In this document: piece after piece, positions 8,420-17,402 of the stretch
How positions within the stretch are numbered: the first letter of the stretch is position 1
Layout: every line of letters starts with the position of its first letter
Assembly: GCF_013386165.1 (NCBI RefSeq)
Contig: NZ_JACAOS010000021.1
Coordinates: 124,768 to 188,767 of the forward strand
From: Pseudomonas gingeri
GTDB lineage: Bacteria; Pseudomonadota; Gammaproteobacteria; Pseudomonadales; Pseudomonadaceae
Length of the DNA stretch: 64,000 nucleotides
Direction of reading: 5' to 3'
Position numbers and translations under genes: made by a program
Notes under the pieces: model-generated
Told to the model about the DNA's origin: nothing
What the model saw: only the letters and a program-made list of their open reading frames with translations
Databases searched by the model: none

Positions 8420-8624
8420 GTCCGCGTCGTCCCGGTACGTTGAAGGTCTGGCGAGGTTATGAGGATGCCGGAAGCCTGTCAATGAAAAAACATACGCTCG
8501 TTTGAAATGTTTGTTAGAGACACAATTCAGGCGGTGCCACAACTGGTCGCAGCGCTGCCCCGACGGTATGCTTGAGGCATCACGCCCCCAAAGCCGGGGG
8601 TAGCCCCGTTTTTAAGGAGTCACC

Positions 8625-9647
8625 GTGGAGTTTCTTGCCGAGTACGCAAGTTTTCTGGCTAAAACCGTTACCCTGGTCATCGCCATCGTCGTGGTGCTGG
8701 TCATCGCGGCTTCATTGCGCGGCAAAGGGCGGCGCAAGTCCGCCGGCCAGTTGCAGGTCAGCAAGCTCAACGATTTCTACAAGGGCCTGCGTGAACGCCT
8801 GGAGCAGACCCTGCTCGACAAGGAACAGCTCAAGGCCCTGCGCAAGCAACAGGGCAAGGACGACAAGAAACAGAAGAAACAGCCGCAGGCCAAGCCACGG
8901 GTGTTCGTGCTGGACTTCGACGGCGATATCAAGGCTTCGGCGACCGAAAGCCTGCGTCACGAAATCACCGCCCTGCTGACCCTGGCCACCCCCAAGGACG
9001 AAGTGGTGCTGCGTCTGGAAAGTGGCGGCGGCATGGTCCACAGCTATGGCCTGGCCTCCTCGCAACTGGCCCGTATCCGCCAGGCCGGCGTGCCCCTGAC
9101 CATCTGCATCGACAAGGTCGCGGCCAGTGGCGGCTACATGATGGCTTGCATCGGCGAGAAGATCATCAGCGCCCCCTTTGCGGTGCTCGGCTCCATCGGC
9201 GTGGTGGCACAGTTGCCTAACGTCAACAAGCTGCTGAAGAAGCACGATATCGACTTCGAGGTGCTGACCGCCGGCGAATACAAACGTACGTTGACGGTGT
9301 TCGGTGAGAACACCGACAAGGGCCGCGAGAAGTTCCAGGAAGACCTGGACATCACCCACCAATTGTTCAAGAACTTCGTCTCCCGCTACCGCCCGCAACT
9401 GGCCATCGACGAAGTGGCCACCGGCGAGGTCTGGTTGGGTATTGCCGCGCTGGACAAGCAACTGGTCGACGAACTGCGCACCAGCGACGAATACCTGGCC
9501 GAGCGTGCCAAGGTCGCCGAGCTGTTCCACTTGCATTACGCCGAACGCAAGAGCCTCCAGGAGCGCGTCGGGTTGGCTGCCAGCGGCTCGATCGAGCGTG
9601 TGCTGCTCAACGCCTGGAGTCGCCTGACCCAGCAACGCTTCTGGTAA
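8625..9647 (+). CDS. sohB: Inner-membrane serine protease SohB (peptidase S49)
   Basis: A 340-residue membrane-bound protease. One N-terminal membrane segment (residues about 12-30) is followed by a basic linker and the S49 domain. The Ser-Lys dyad is Ser168 in VAASGGYMMAC and Lys220 in AGEYKRTLTVFGENTDKG. The start is a GTG with AAGGAG upstream. SohB is the single-domain relative of SppA and degrades signal peptides and membrane proteins from the cytoplasmic membrane. A stem (GGCCTCC at 9662, GGAGGCC at 9685) after the stop may end the transcript but has no clear T run. Confidence 0.94.
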   Translation: MEFLAEYASFLAKTVTLVIAIVVVLVIAASLRGKGRRKSAGQLQVSKLNDFYKGLRERLEQTLLDKEQLKALRKQQGKDDKKQKKQPQAKPRVFVLDFDGDIKASATESLRHEITALLTLATPKDEVVLRLESGGGMVHSYGLASSQLARIRQAGVPLTICIDKVAASGGYMMACIGEKIISAPFAVLGSIGVVAQLPNVNKLLKKHDIDFEVLTAGEYKRTLTVFGENTDKGREKFQEDLDITHQLFKNFVSRYRPQLAIDEVATGEVWLGIAALDKQLVDELRTSDEYLAERAKVAELFHLHYAERKSLQERVGLAASGSIERVLLNAWSRLTQQRFW

Positions 9648-9773
9648 GTCCCTGCCCGGTCGGCCTCCATCGTTATTCATCGAGGGAGGCCATCCCACCA
9701 GCTATAAGTACCCCTCTTTCCCGTCATGCGATCAATACGCTGGAGCCTTTAATGGACATCCAGGTCGATTGCC

Positions 9774-12700
9774 ATGGAAGAAACAAATATCGTTGAGCCA
9801 GGCCCGGTGCCGCCCGCGGCAGGCATTCATTTCAATACGGTCAAGGAGAAGATTCCTCCTTGGCTCTACCAGGCCGCGCCGGAAATGCGCTTGCTGTTTC
9901 ATGAGCACCTGGTGGCTCTGGAGACTTCGAGGCATGAAGTCCGGCAGATCATGAAGCAGTTGCAGAAGATCGATGTGTTCTGCACGCCGCGTCTGGTCCA
10001 GGCGCTGGAGCGACAGATCAGCGGTGACCAGGAACTGCAGGAGGGCGAGTTCGTCAGGCTCGATGCCACTTACCTGTCCGGTATCTTCGAGGACAAACTC
10101 TATACCTTCACCCACAGCCAGACATTGCTGGAAGCCGCCCTGCAGAACTTCGAGGCCGGTGAGGCCGAGCGGGGTGCTCTGGAAGGCAAGGCGATTATCC
10201 GGTTTCCCGGGCAGGCTGCCGGCAGCAACAGGCCGCTTGCCCCCGAGGACTTTGCCTGGCTCTGCCGAACACTGGATCTGGGAGCCTTGTATCAGACGCA
10301 TATCGACAGCGTGCTCAATCCTTCCCCGGCCAAGGGGACCTCGTCGGTACAGCGGCACTTTGCCGAGTATGACAAACAGACGCTGGCGGTGACCGCCGAT
10401 ATTGCCTACCTGAAGGGCCAGATCACCGCCGTGACTTACGCCTTGCTGGCGGAACTGGTCAAGGGGCAGGCCGGTTTGACCCTCGGTGGCGAACGGCTGC
10501 ATTGCAGCCGGATGAAAATGCTCGGTGTCGAGTTGAGCGGCTGGGTGGTCATAGGTCCCAAGCTGGAGGAGGGCGCGAGATCGCCGTGCATTGTCTATAT
10601 TCCGGGTGATCCGCGTGGCCCGTTGACGCACTACAGTCACTTTCTGCTCTTTGAGCACGATCTGACCCTGAAACTCCGAGACCCGTCCTACCAGAAGTTC
10701 TTTGCCCGTTTTGTCCCCGAGCAACACCGGTTGCGATTCTTTCGGACCCTGAAGAGCACTTTGTTCCCGCTGAACAGCAAGTGGCCACCGGTACCGGCGA
10801 TCCTCCAATATGTTCCGTTGACCGAAGTGCCTATCGAGGGCGATCTGTTCGAGAGCTTTCAGCAGCAGCGCTATCTCCAGATCAAGGCGCACGCGCGGCA
10901 ACTGGCGGTGCCCACCGCCGATGTCGATGCCAGGGTGCGCCAAGAGCGCCTGGACGCTTATCGCGAAGTCGGTTTGAGTCTGCTGGCGCTGGCCTTGTCG
11001 TTCGTGCCGGTGATCAGCCAGATCATCCTGGCGGCCGCCGTGGTGAAAGTGGTCGTGGAGTTGTATGACGGATTTGCGGCTTGGCAGCTCGGGGAAAAGC
11101 GCGAGGCGCTCGGCTACCTGATGGCGGTGACCGAAGATGTTGCCCTGTTTGTGGGCGGGGCGGGGGTGGTGAAGGGCGGCAAGGCCCTGTACAAGGCCCT
11201 GGCCCCGGCTTCGGTGGATGCCTTGATCCCCGTTGAAGCACCGGAAGGCGGGCGCCGGTTATGGCGGGGCGACCTTGCCCCCTATGAGAGTGATATCCGC
11301 CTGCCGGAGGATCTCCAAGCCAATGAGCTGGGGCTTTATCCGTTCCTGGGCAAGCACTATCTGCCGCTGTCGGGAAAGCTCTATGCCGTGAGGTTTGACA
11401 GGGCTCGCCTGCAATGGCAGATCGAGCATCCCGGCGACGGGGATTTCCACGCCGTGCCGCTCATGTTCAACCGCACGGGAGCCTGGCGAACGATCTACGA
11501 GCGAGTGGTGGACTGGCCCGTGGAGCAATTGTTCCGGCGTCTCGGTGAACCCATGATCGGACTTGGCAACAAGCTGCGCCTGCAAATCCGCCAGCTCTGC
11601 TCGGCGCAGGAGAATGTGTTGCGCAGCGCCCTGGCGGACAACCGGCCGGTGCCCGCACTGCTGCTCGATACCATCAGGCGCTTCAGGATCGACCAGAGCA
11701 TCAGCGATTTTATCGGCGAGGTGCCCGATGCCATCTCGCGCACGCAGGAACAGGGCGATCTGCGCTTGCGGCTGTTGACCACGCTGCCCGACTGGCCGGA
11801 AAACCGTGTTATCCAGGTGTTCAATGGCGCGGGTGACGTCATGGAGGAATACGGCCAGCGCGTGTCCGAACAATTTTCTTCGCTGCAGATCATCGAGTCA
11901 CAGCTCAAGAATGGCGACCTGCTCAAGTCGGCGTTGAGCATGCTGAGCGAGCCCGAGCGCCAGGCGCTGCTGGGCGCCGAACCGACGGATAGTGGGGCGC
12001 GTGTCCGGCTATTGAACCGGCGCCTCAGGCAATGGGCCGGGCAGCGCAGGCAATGGCTGTTCGATGAGCTGTATGCGGCGGGCGAGAAAACCGAGGACGC
12101 CAGGGTCAATCGTATTCTCGGGGTGTACCCCGGATTGCCGGGAAGTGTCGCCCGGGAATTGATCGCCCACGCCAGTAGCGCCGAGCTTGATCTCTTGAGC
12201 GAACGGGTGCCGTTGCGGTTTTCGGAAGAAATCCGTTGGTACCTCAAGCAATTGAAGCTTAACCGCGTGTGCGAGAGCTGGTATCTGCTGGCCCCGCAAT
12301 ATGCCCAGGCAGACCGTCTTGCTTTGCATACGCTGGGGTTGTTGCCGGGTTGGCCGGCCACGGGATTGCGGATCGAGCTGCGCAAACTGCTCTTTACCAG
12401 CGAGGCCGTTGAAGCGGTGGGAGACCCGCATACCGCCACGCCCCGGGTGATTCTCAAGGTCGGTCGGGAGTACAACGCCTTCGATCACTCGGGGCGGCTC
12501 CTGGGCGGGGCGAATAACATGTTTGACGCCATGGCTCGTGCCTTGCCCGAACCTGATCGTATAACCCTCGGCGTCGGCGGCGCGAATCGAGGTGACTGGC
12601 TCAAGGAACAGATTCTCGGTCAGATTGCCCGAGACCCCTATGCCGCTCAGGAGACGCTGGGCCTGGCCCCTTTCAATCGTCGGTTCAGGCCGCCGATGCG

Positions 12701-14618
12701 CCTGGCCTCGGGGCGCATCGGCTACCCGATGAGCGATGGCGGCAGGATCCTGGGTTATTCCGAGCGATTGACCGCTCGTGTGCGTGACCTGTATCCGGGA
12801 TTTACCTCGGAAGAGGTGGGGGAATTTCTCACCTCGCTGCGTCTGCCCGAGTCGGCTTGCCTGGTGGAACTCGAACGCCTGCGGGAGGAATATGAGTTGT
12901 TGTTTTCCACGCTGGACAAATGGGTACAACGCCAGACCTGGAGACGGGTTCGGGGTACCTTGCAAGTCGCTCCCGTGGCCCTCGACAACAAGCAGCGGGT
13001 GGCCGATGCGATCCTGGCCTGCTGGAGGAAACAGTCCAATCGCAACCTGCTGGGGGGGCGCTACTTCTATGAACTGGACCTGCTGGGCATGCGCGTCGGC
13101 GATTTGCCGAGCATTACCGCCGACTTCAGTCATGTGGGCTTTCTGTTCATGAATGACATGGCCATTGCCAGCACCGAGGTCTCCTTCCTGTCGTGCTTCC
13201 GGCAATTGCACTGGTTGTCCATGGGTTTCAACCATCTGAGCAGCCTGCCGGCGGAGCTGGCGGAAATGCCCGCGTTGGCCCATCTGCACCTGCCGGGCAA
13301 CCAGATCGTGCTGAACGCCCAGGCATCGGCTTTGTTGGCGAGCCTGACCCGGCTCAGGTTTCTCAATCTTTCGGACAATCCTTTGCTCCTGTCGCCTGAT
13401 GTCAGCCAGATGAGCGATCTGGAGAGCTTGCTGCTGCGTCATGGCGAGCTGGATCGCTGGCCTGTGGGCCTGTCGAGATTGCGCAACCTGCAGCGTGTGG
13501 ACTTGCGGGACAACCGCATATCGACGATTCCCGAGGCGATTTACGCCGGGCCCGCTTCCATCAACCGGGTGACCCACCTGCACGACAATCCGCCGCTTTC
13601 GATTGAGGGCATGCAGCGCTTGCAACGTTATGAGCGCGAAACCGGCATCAACTTCGGCATCGATACCCCGGGCCGGCAGCGTCCCCATGCCGTGCGCCGG
13701 ACTCCGTCGCTACGTGAGTGCGACCACTGGCTGGAGGTTGTCTCCGCCGAGCAGAGGGTCCGGAAGGAACGGCAGTGGCAGTTGCTTTATCGACAGCAAG
13801 GTTCCGGCGCCTTTTTCAGGCTGCTGGCGGATCTGACGAGTACCGCGGAGTACCGCGAAGCACGCGAGGATTTGAGCCTGCGGGTCTGGCAGGTCATGGA
13901 TGCGGCCAGTCAATACACCGAACTGCGCGAAGAGCTGTTTGTCTCTGCCTCCCATCCGCAGACCTGTTCCGATGGTGCGGAGCTGGTCTTCAGCGACATT
14001 GAGGTCAAGGTCCTGGTGAATCAGGCGAGGGCAATGGCCGCAGGCACCCCGGCCGCGACTGAACTGAATTTGCTGAAGCTGGCCCGCGGCTTGTGGCGCC
14101 TGGATGAGGTCGAGACCCTGGCTCAGGCGAATATCGATGCGCGGCTGAAGGTGCTCGGCACGGCACGGGTCGATCCGGTTGAGGTGAGGCTGGCCTACCG
14201 CATCGGCCTCAGGGAACGGCTGCACTTGCCGGGCCAGCCCAGGCACATGACCTTTACCGAGTTGGCCCTGGTGACGGAGCAAGACCTGGAGGCGGCCCAT
14301 GCCAGGATCCTGGCCCGGGAGCAGACCCCGGCGTATGAACAGGCCCTGGCGGGTCGCGAGTTCTGGATCGAGTACCTGAAAGAGCATAACCCTGCTCAAT
14401 TCAAGGACATCAATGAGCAGCACCAGGTCGCTGTCTCTGCGCTGGATAAGCTGCGTACGAGCAGGCGCAGCCCCGCTTGGCATGAGTTCATAGATATCGA
14501 GCTGGAGGCAAGGATGGGCGATCAGCTCAAGGCGTGGCGAGAGGCGCAGGCCAAGGAAACACTGATACTGACCCGTCAAACACTGGAGAAGATTCCAGAG
14601 GAAGAGCTTGATTCATGA
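9774..14618 (+). CDS. Giant LRR protein with C-terminal NEL E3 ubiquitin ligase domain
   Basis: A 1614-residue protein. Roughly residues 1-1090 resemble the DUF6543/dermonecrotic-toxin-like N-terminus of large Pseudomonas toxins, with one strongly hydrophobic stretch near residues 398-432 that may insert in a membrane. Residues about 1100-1280 hold leucine-rich repeats (for example LHWLSMGFNHLSSLP and LQRVDLRDNRISTIP). The last 300 residues match the NEL domain of IpaH, SspH and SlrP; the catalytic Cys is Cys1398 in HPQTCSDGAELVF. NEL enzymes ubiquitinate host proteins after delivery into eukaryotic cells. There is no Sec signal and no secretion system in the window, so delivery is unknown. 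A stop lies in frame just before the ATG, fixing the start. Confidence 0.88.
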   Translation: MEETNIVEPGPVPPAAGIHFNTVKEKIPPWLYQAAPEMRLLFHEHLVALETSRHEVRQIMKQLQKIDVFCTPRLVQALERQISGDQELQEGEFVRLDATYLSGIFEDKLYTFTHSQTLLEAALQNFEAGEAERGALEGKAIIRFPGQAAGSNRPLAPEDFAWLCRTLDLGALYQTHIDSVLNPSPAKGTSSVQRHFAEYDKQTLAVTADIAYLKGQITAVTYALLAELVKGQAGLTLGGERLHCSRMKMLGVELSGWVVIGPKLEEGARSPCIVYIPGDPRGPLTHYSHFLLFEHDLTLKLRDPSYQKFFARFVPEQHRLRFFRTLKSTLFPLNSKWPPVPAILQYVPLTEVPIEGDLFESFQQQRYLQIKAHARQLAVPTADVDARVRQERLDAYREVGLSLLALALSFVPVISQIILAAAVVKVVVELYDGFAAWQLGEKREALGYLMAVTEDVALFVGGAGVVKGGKALYKALAPASVDALIPVEAPEGGRRLWRGDLAPYESDIRLPEDLQANELGLYPFLGKHYLPLSGKLYAVRFDRARLQWQIEHPGDGDFHAVPLMFNRTGAWRTIYERVVDWPVEQLFRRLGEPMIGLGNKLRLQIRQLCSAQENVLRSALADNRPVPALLLDTIRRFRIDQSISDFIGEVPDAISRTQEQGDLRLRLLTTLPDWPENRVIQVFNGAGDVMEEYGQRVSEQFSSLQIIESQLKNGDLLKSALSMLSEPERQALLGAEPTDSGARVRLLNRRLRQWAGQRRQWLFDELYAAGEKTEDARVNRILGVYPGLPGSVARELIAHASSAELDLLSERVPLRFSEEIRWYLKQLKLNRVCESWYLLAPQYAQADRLALHTLGLLPGWPATGLRIELRKLLFTSEAVEAVGDPHTATPRVILKVGREYNAFDHSGRLLGGANNMFDAMARALPEPDRITLGVGGANRGDWLKEQILGQIARDPYAAQETLGLAPFNRRFRPPMRLASGRIGYPMSDGGRILGYSERLTARVRDLYPGFTSEEVGEFLTSLRLPESACLVELERLREEYELLFSTLDKWVQRQTWRRVRGTLQVAPVALDNKQRVADAILACWRKQSNRNLLGGRYFYELDLLGMRVGDLPSITADFSHVGFLFMNDMAIASTEVSFLSCFRQLHWLSMGFNHLSSLPAELAEMPALAHLHLPGNQIVLNAQASALLASLTRLRFLNLSDNPLLLSPDVSQMSDLESLLLRHGELDRWPVGLSRLRNLQRVDLRDNRISTIPEAIYAGPASINRVTHLHDNPPLSIEGMQRLQRYERETGINFGIDTPGRQRPHAVRRTPSLRECDHWLEVVSAEQRVRKERQWQLLYRQQGSGAFFRLLADLTSTAEYREAREDLSLRVWQVMDAASQYTELREELFVSASHPQTCSDGAELVFSDIEVKVLVNQARAMAAGTPAATELNLLKLARGLWRLDEVETLAQANIDARLKVLGTARVDPVEVRLAYRIGLRERLHLPGQPRHMTFTELALVTEQDLEAAHARILAREQTPAYEQALAGREFWIEYLKEHNPAQFKDINEQHQVAVSALDKLRTSRRSPAWHEFIDIELEARMGDQLKAWREAQAKETLILTRQTLEKIPEEELDS

Positions 14619-14620
14619 AT

Positions 14621-14654
14621 GCCGGCCCGAGCGCAGGATGCGCCCGGGCCGGAC
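14621..14654. terminator. GC-rich hairpin between convergent genes
   Basis: The arms CCGGCCCGAGCGC and GCGCCCGGGCCGG form a very stable stem directly after the NEL gene stop and just beyond the DUF934 stop. There is no T tract, so it is either an atypical bidirectional terminator or a transcript-stabilising hairpin. Confidence 0.5.
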
Positions 14655-14658
14655 AGGC

Positions 14659-15153
14659 TCAGCGTCGACGGAACAGCGGTAGCGGTTCGTCAGTGGCGGC
14701 CTGGTAGGTCACCGAGAAATCCTTGAGGCTCTCCAGGGCTTCGTACGGGTCCTTGTCGGCGCGCAGGGCGTAGGCATCGAAACCGCAGCGGTGCAGGTAG
14801 AACAGTTGGTCGCGCAGCACGTCGCCGATGGCCCGCAGTTCACCCTTGTAGCCGTAGCGGTCGCGCAGCAGACGGGCATTGGAGTAGTTGCGGCCGTCGG
14901 TGAAGGCCGGGAAGTTCAGGGCAATCACCTGGAAGTGCTGGACGTCATCGCCGATTTCCTCGGCTTCCTCCTCCGCGTCCAGCCACACGCCCAGGCCGCC
15001 GTCGCGGGCCTTGAGGACATGGGCGTGTTCGCGCCACAGCGCCAGCGGGACGATCAGGTCATCGCAGTTGGTGATGCCATCGAGGGTCGCGTCCTTGGGC
15101 AGCAGGTGCCAGGTTTCGTCGACAACCTCGTTGTTCTTAATGATTCGCTGCAT
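14659..15153 (-). CDS. DUF934 protein paired with sulfite reductase
   Basis: A 164-residue DUF934 protein, a family almost always found directly after cysI in proteobacteria. The ATG at 15153 (reads MQRIIKNNEVVD) lies inside the last 17 bases of cysI in another frame, which indicates translational coupling. Visible blocks are PLALWREHAHVLKAR, FPAFTDGRNYSNARLLRDR and RAIGDVLRDQLFYLHRCGF. No catalytic motif is known. The genomic link implies a role in assimilatory sulfite reduction, perhaps as an accessory or electron-transfer partner of CysI, but that is inference. Confidence 0.9.
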   Translation of the reverse strand: MQRIIKNNEVVDETWHLLPKDATLDGITNCDDLIVPLALWREHAHVLKARDGGLGVWLDAEEEAEEIGDDVQHFQVIALNFPAFTDGRNYSNARLLRDRYGYKGELRAIGDVLRDQLFYLHRCGFDAYALRADKDPYEALESLKDFSVTYQAATDEPLPLFRRR

Positions 15154-16795
15154 AGACGCGTTCCTTGAAGAGGTCGATACCGATACGTTGGTAGGTGTCG
15201 ATAAAACGTTCGTCTTCGGTACGTTGTTCCACGTACACATCGATCAGCTTGGAGATCACGTCGGGCATGGCGTCCTGGGCGAAGGACGGGCCGAGGATCT
15301 TGCCCAGGCTGGCGTCACGGCTGGCGCTGCCGCCGAGGGACACCTGGTAGAACTCTTCGCCTTTCTTGTCCACCCCGAGAATGCCGATATGGCCGACGTG
15401 GTGGTGACCACAGGCGTTCATGCAGCCGGAGATGTTCAGGTCCAGCTCGCCGATATCGAACAGGTAGTCGAGGTCGTCGAAGCGGCGCTGGATCGACTCG
15501 GCGATCGGGATCGACTTGGCGTTGGCCAGGGAGCAGAAGTCGCCGCCCGGGCAGCAGATGATGTCGGTCAGCAGGCCGATGTTCGGCGTGGCGAAACCGT
15601 TCTCGCGCAGTTCGCCCCAGAGGGTGAACAGTTGGCTCTGCTCCACGTCGGCAAGAATGATGTTCTGCTCGTGGGAGGTGCGCAGTTGGCCGAAGCTGTA
15701 GCGGTCGGCCAGATCGGCGATGGCATCGAACTGCTTGTCGGTCACGTCGCCCGGCGCTACGCCGGTGGGCTTGAGGGACAAGGTCACGGCCACGTAGCCG
15801 GGCTTTTTGTGGGCCAGGGTGTTACGGGTACGCCAACGGGCGAAACCTGGGTGCTGCTGGTCCAGTTCGGCCAGTTCGGCGACCTGGTTGCCCAGGGTCT
15901 TGTAGTCCGGATCAACGAAGTGCTTGGCAACACGATGGACTTCGGCGTCGGTGAGGGTGGTCTGGCCGCCACGCAGGTGGGCCATTTCCGCGTCGACCTT
16001 CTCGGCGAAGACTTCCGGGGTCAAGGCCTTGACCAGGATCTTGATCCGCGCCTTGTACTTGTTGTCACGACGGCCGTAGCGGTTGTAGACCCGCAAGATT
16101 GCATCGAGGTAGCTCAACAGATCCTGCCACGGCAGGAATTCGTTGATAAAGGCACCGACCACCGGGGTACGGCCCAGGCCGCCACCGACCAGAACCCGGA
16201 AACCCAGTTCGCCGGCGGCGTTGAACAGCGGCTCAAGACCGATGTCATGGACTTCGATGGCTGCGCGGTCCGAGGTCGAGCCGTTGATGGCGATCTTGAA
16301 CTTGCGCGGCAGGTAGGCGAATTCCGGGTGGAAGGTGGTCCACTGACGAACGATCTCGCACCACGGGCGCGGGTCGACCAACTCGTCGGCGGCGACACCG
16401 GCAAACTGATCGGTGGTGACGTTGCGCAGGCAGTTACCGCTGGTCTGAATTGCGTGCATCTGCACGGTCGCCAGCTCAGCCAGGATTTCCGGCACGTCTT
16501 CCAGCGCCGGCCAGTTGAACTGCACGTTCTGCCGGGTACTGATGTGGGCGTAGCCCTTGTCGTAGTCACGGGCGATCCGCGCCATCATCCGCGCCTGGCG
16601 CGAAGTCAGCTGGCCATAAGGCACCGCCACCCGCAGCATCGGGGCGAAACGCTGGACATACAGGCCGTTTTGCAGGCGCAGGGGGCGGAACTCTTCTTCG
16701 CTGAGCTCACCGGCCAGATAGCGTCGGGTCTGATCGCGGAACTGCTTGACGCGGTCCTCGATGATCCGCTGATCGTATTCGTCGTATACGTACAT
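15137..16795 (-). CDS. cysI: Assimilatory sulfite reductase hemoprotein
   Basis: A 552-residue siroheme/[4Fe-4S] reductase that reduces sulfite to sulfide for cysteine synthesis. It shows the two halves of the family, the substrate-side HISTRQNVQFNW, and the four cluster cysteines in ICCPGGDFC and GCMNACGHHH. The length and lack of a flavoprotein partner gene fit the single-subunit pseudomonad type rather than the enterobacterial CysJI complex. DUF934 follows with a 17-base overlap. The 280-base region upstream is AT-rich and probably holds the promoter and a CysB site, but I cannot define one. Confidence 0.93.
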   Translation of the reverse strand: MYVYDEYDQRIIEDRVKQFRDQTRRYLAGELSEEEFRPLRLQNGLYVQRFAPMLRVAVPYGQLTSRQARMMARIARDYDKGYAHISTRQNVQFNWPALEDVPEILAELATVQMHAIQTSGNCLRNVTTDQFAGVAADELVDPRPWCEIVRQWTTFHPEFAYLPRKFKIAINGSTSDRAAIEVHDIGLEPLFNAAGELGFRVLVGGGLGRTPVVGAFINEFLPWQDLLSYLDAILRVYNRYGRRDNKYKARIKILVKALTPEVFAEKVDAEMAHLRGGQTTLTDAEVHRVAKHFVDPDYKTLGNQVAELAELDQQHPGFARWRTRNTLAHKKPGYVAVTLSLKPTGVAPGDVTDKQFDAIADLADRYSFGQLRTSHEQNIILADVEQSQLFTLWGELRENGFATPNIGLLTDIICCPGGDFCSLANAKSIPIAESIQRRFDDLDYLFDIGELDLNISGCMNACGHHHVGHIGILGVDKKGEEFYQVSLGGSASRDASLGKILGPSFAQDAMPDVISKLIDVYVEQRTEDERFIDTYQRIGIDLFKERVYAANH

Positions 16796-17075
16796 ATTGA
16801 TCCTGTTTTCAGGCTTTTATAGGTCCCGCGAAAGCAGAGGCGCCACCACGTTACCTGAACAATTCCGCGCGCACGGCCGCGCACTCCGGCAAGGAGCGGG
16901 CGAAAGATAGCAGCTTGCGGTTATTCGCAAAAGTGATGTTTATGAATATGTACATAACCAAAATCGATATGCAAATTCGCCCGGGAAAGACCTTGGTTGT
17001 GGTGAGGATAATTGTCGTCTTAACTATCACCGAGTCTTGAAGCAATCACCGATAAAACCGACAAGAGGCGATGCG

Positions 17076-17189
17076 ATGAGCAATCCAGTCAAAGCAAGGA
17101 AAAGCGACAGCACGGTCGATGCCTGGGCGATTCTGTTCCTGATCATCCTGGTGGTGGCCACCGCTGTATTCTGGGTCAGCCACCACTGA
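17076..17189 (+). CDS. Small single-pass membrane protein, 37 aa
   Basis: A short gene starting ATGAGC at 17076 with AGAGG about 8 bases upstream. The protein begins MSNPVKARKSDSTVDAW, is followed by one hydrophobic helix (ILFLIILVVATAVFWV) and ends in SHH. The basic head and hydrophobic tail predict an inner-membrane protein with its N-terminus inside. It stands alone between divergent cysI and a REPIN element. Small proteins of this kind are often missed; coding is supported by the ribosome site and composition, not by a known family. Confidence 0.6.
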   Translation: MSNPVKARKSDSTVDAWAILFLIILVVATAVFWVSHH

Positions 17190-17212
17190 AGGGGCCGTAA
17201 TCACCCCCACGC

Positions 17213-17308
17213 CCCCTGTAGGAGCAAGCTTGCTCGCGATAGCAATCTTTCAGTCAATGGGATGTCGCCTGACAGAACGCATCGCGAGCAAGCTCGCTCC
17301 TACAGGGG
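17213..17308. repeat. REPIN: paired inverted REP elements
   Basis: The left arm begins CCCCTGTAGGAGCAAGC (17213-17240) and the right arm, 17281-17308, is its reverse complement with one mismatch over 28 bases. The 40-base centre is unrelated. This is the P. fluorescens REP doublet that is mobilised by RAYT transposases; no RAYT gene lies nearby. Confidence 0.9.
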
Positions 17309-17402
17309 AACGGTGGGGGTTGTCGGGCAACTTGAGGGTTGGCCGTAGGGTGCAGGCATTTTGCTTGCTATCATGCGCCGCTACTTTTCGAGACGCGGTG
17401 AC

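Noticed and set aside
14888..16822. A 644-codon open frame opposite cysI
   Set aside because: Shadow of cysI with no ribosome site or recognisable domain.
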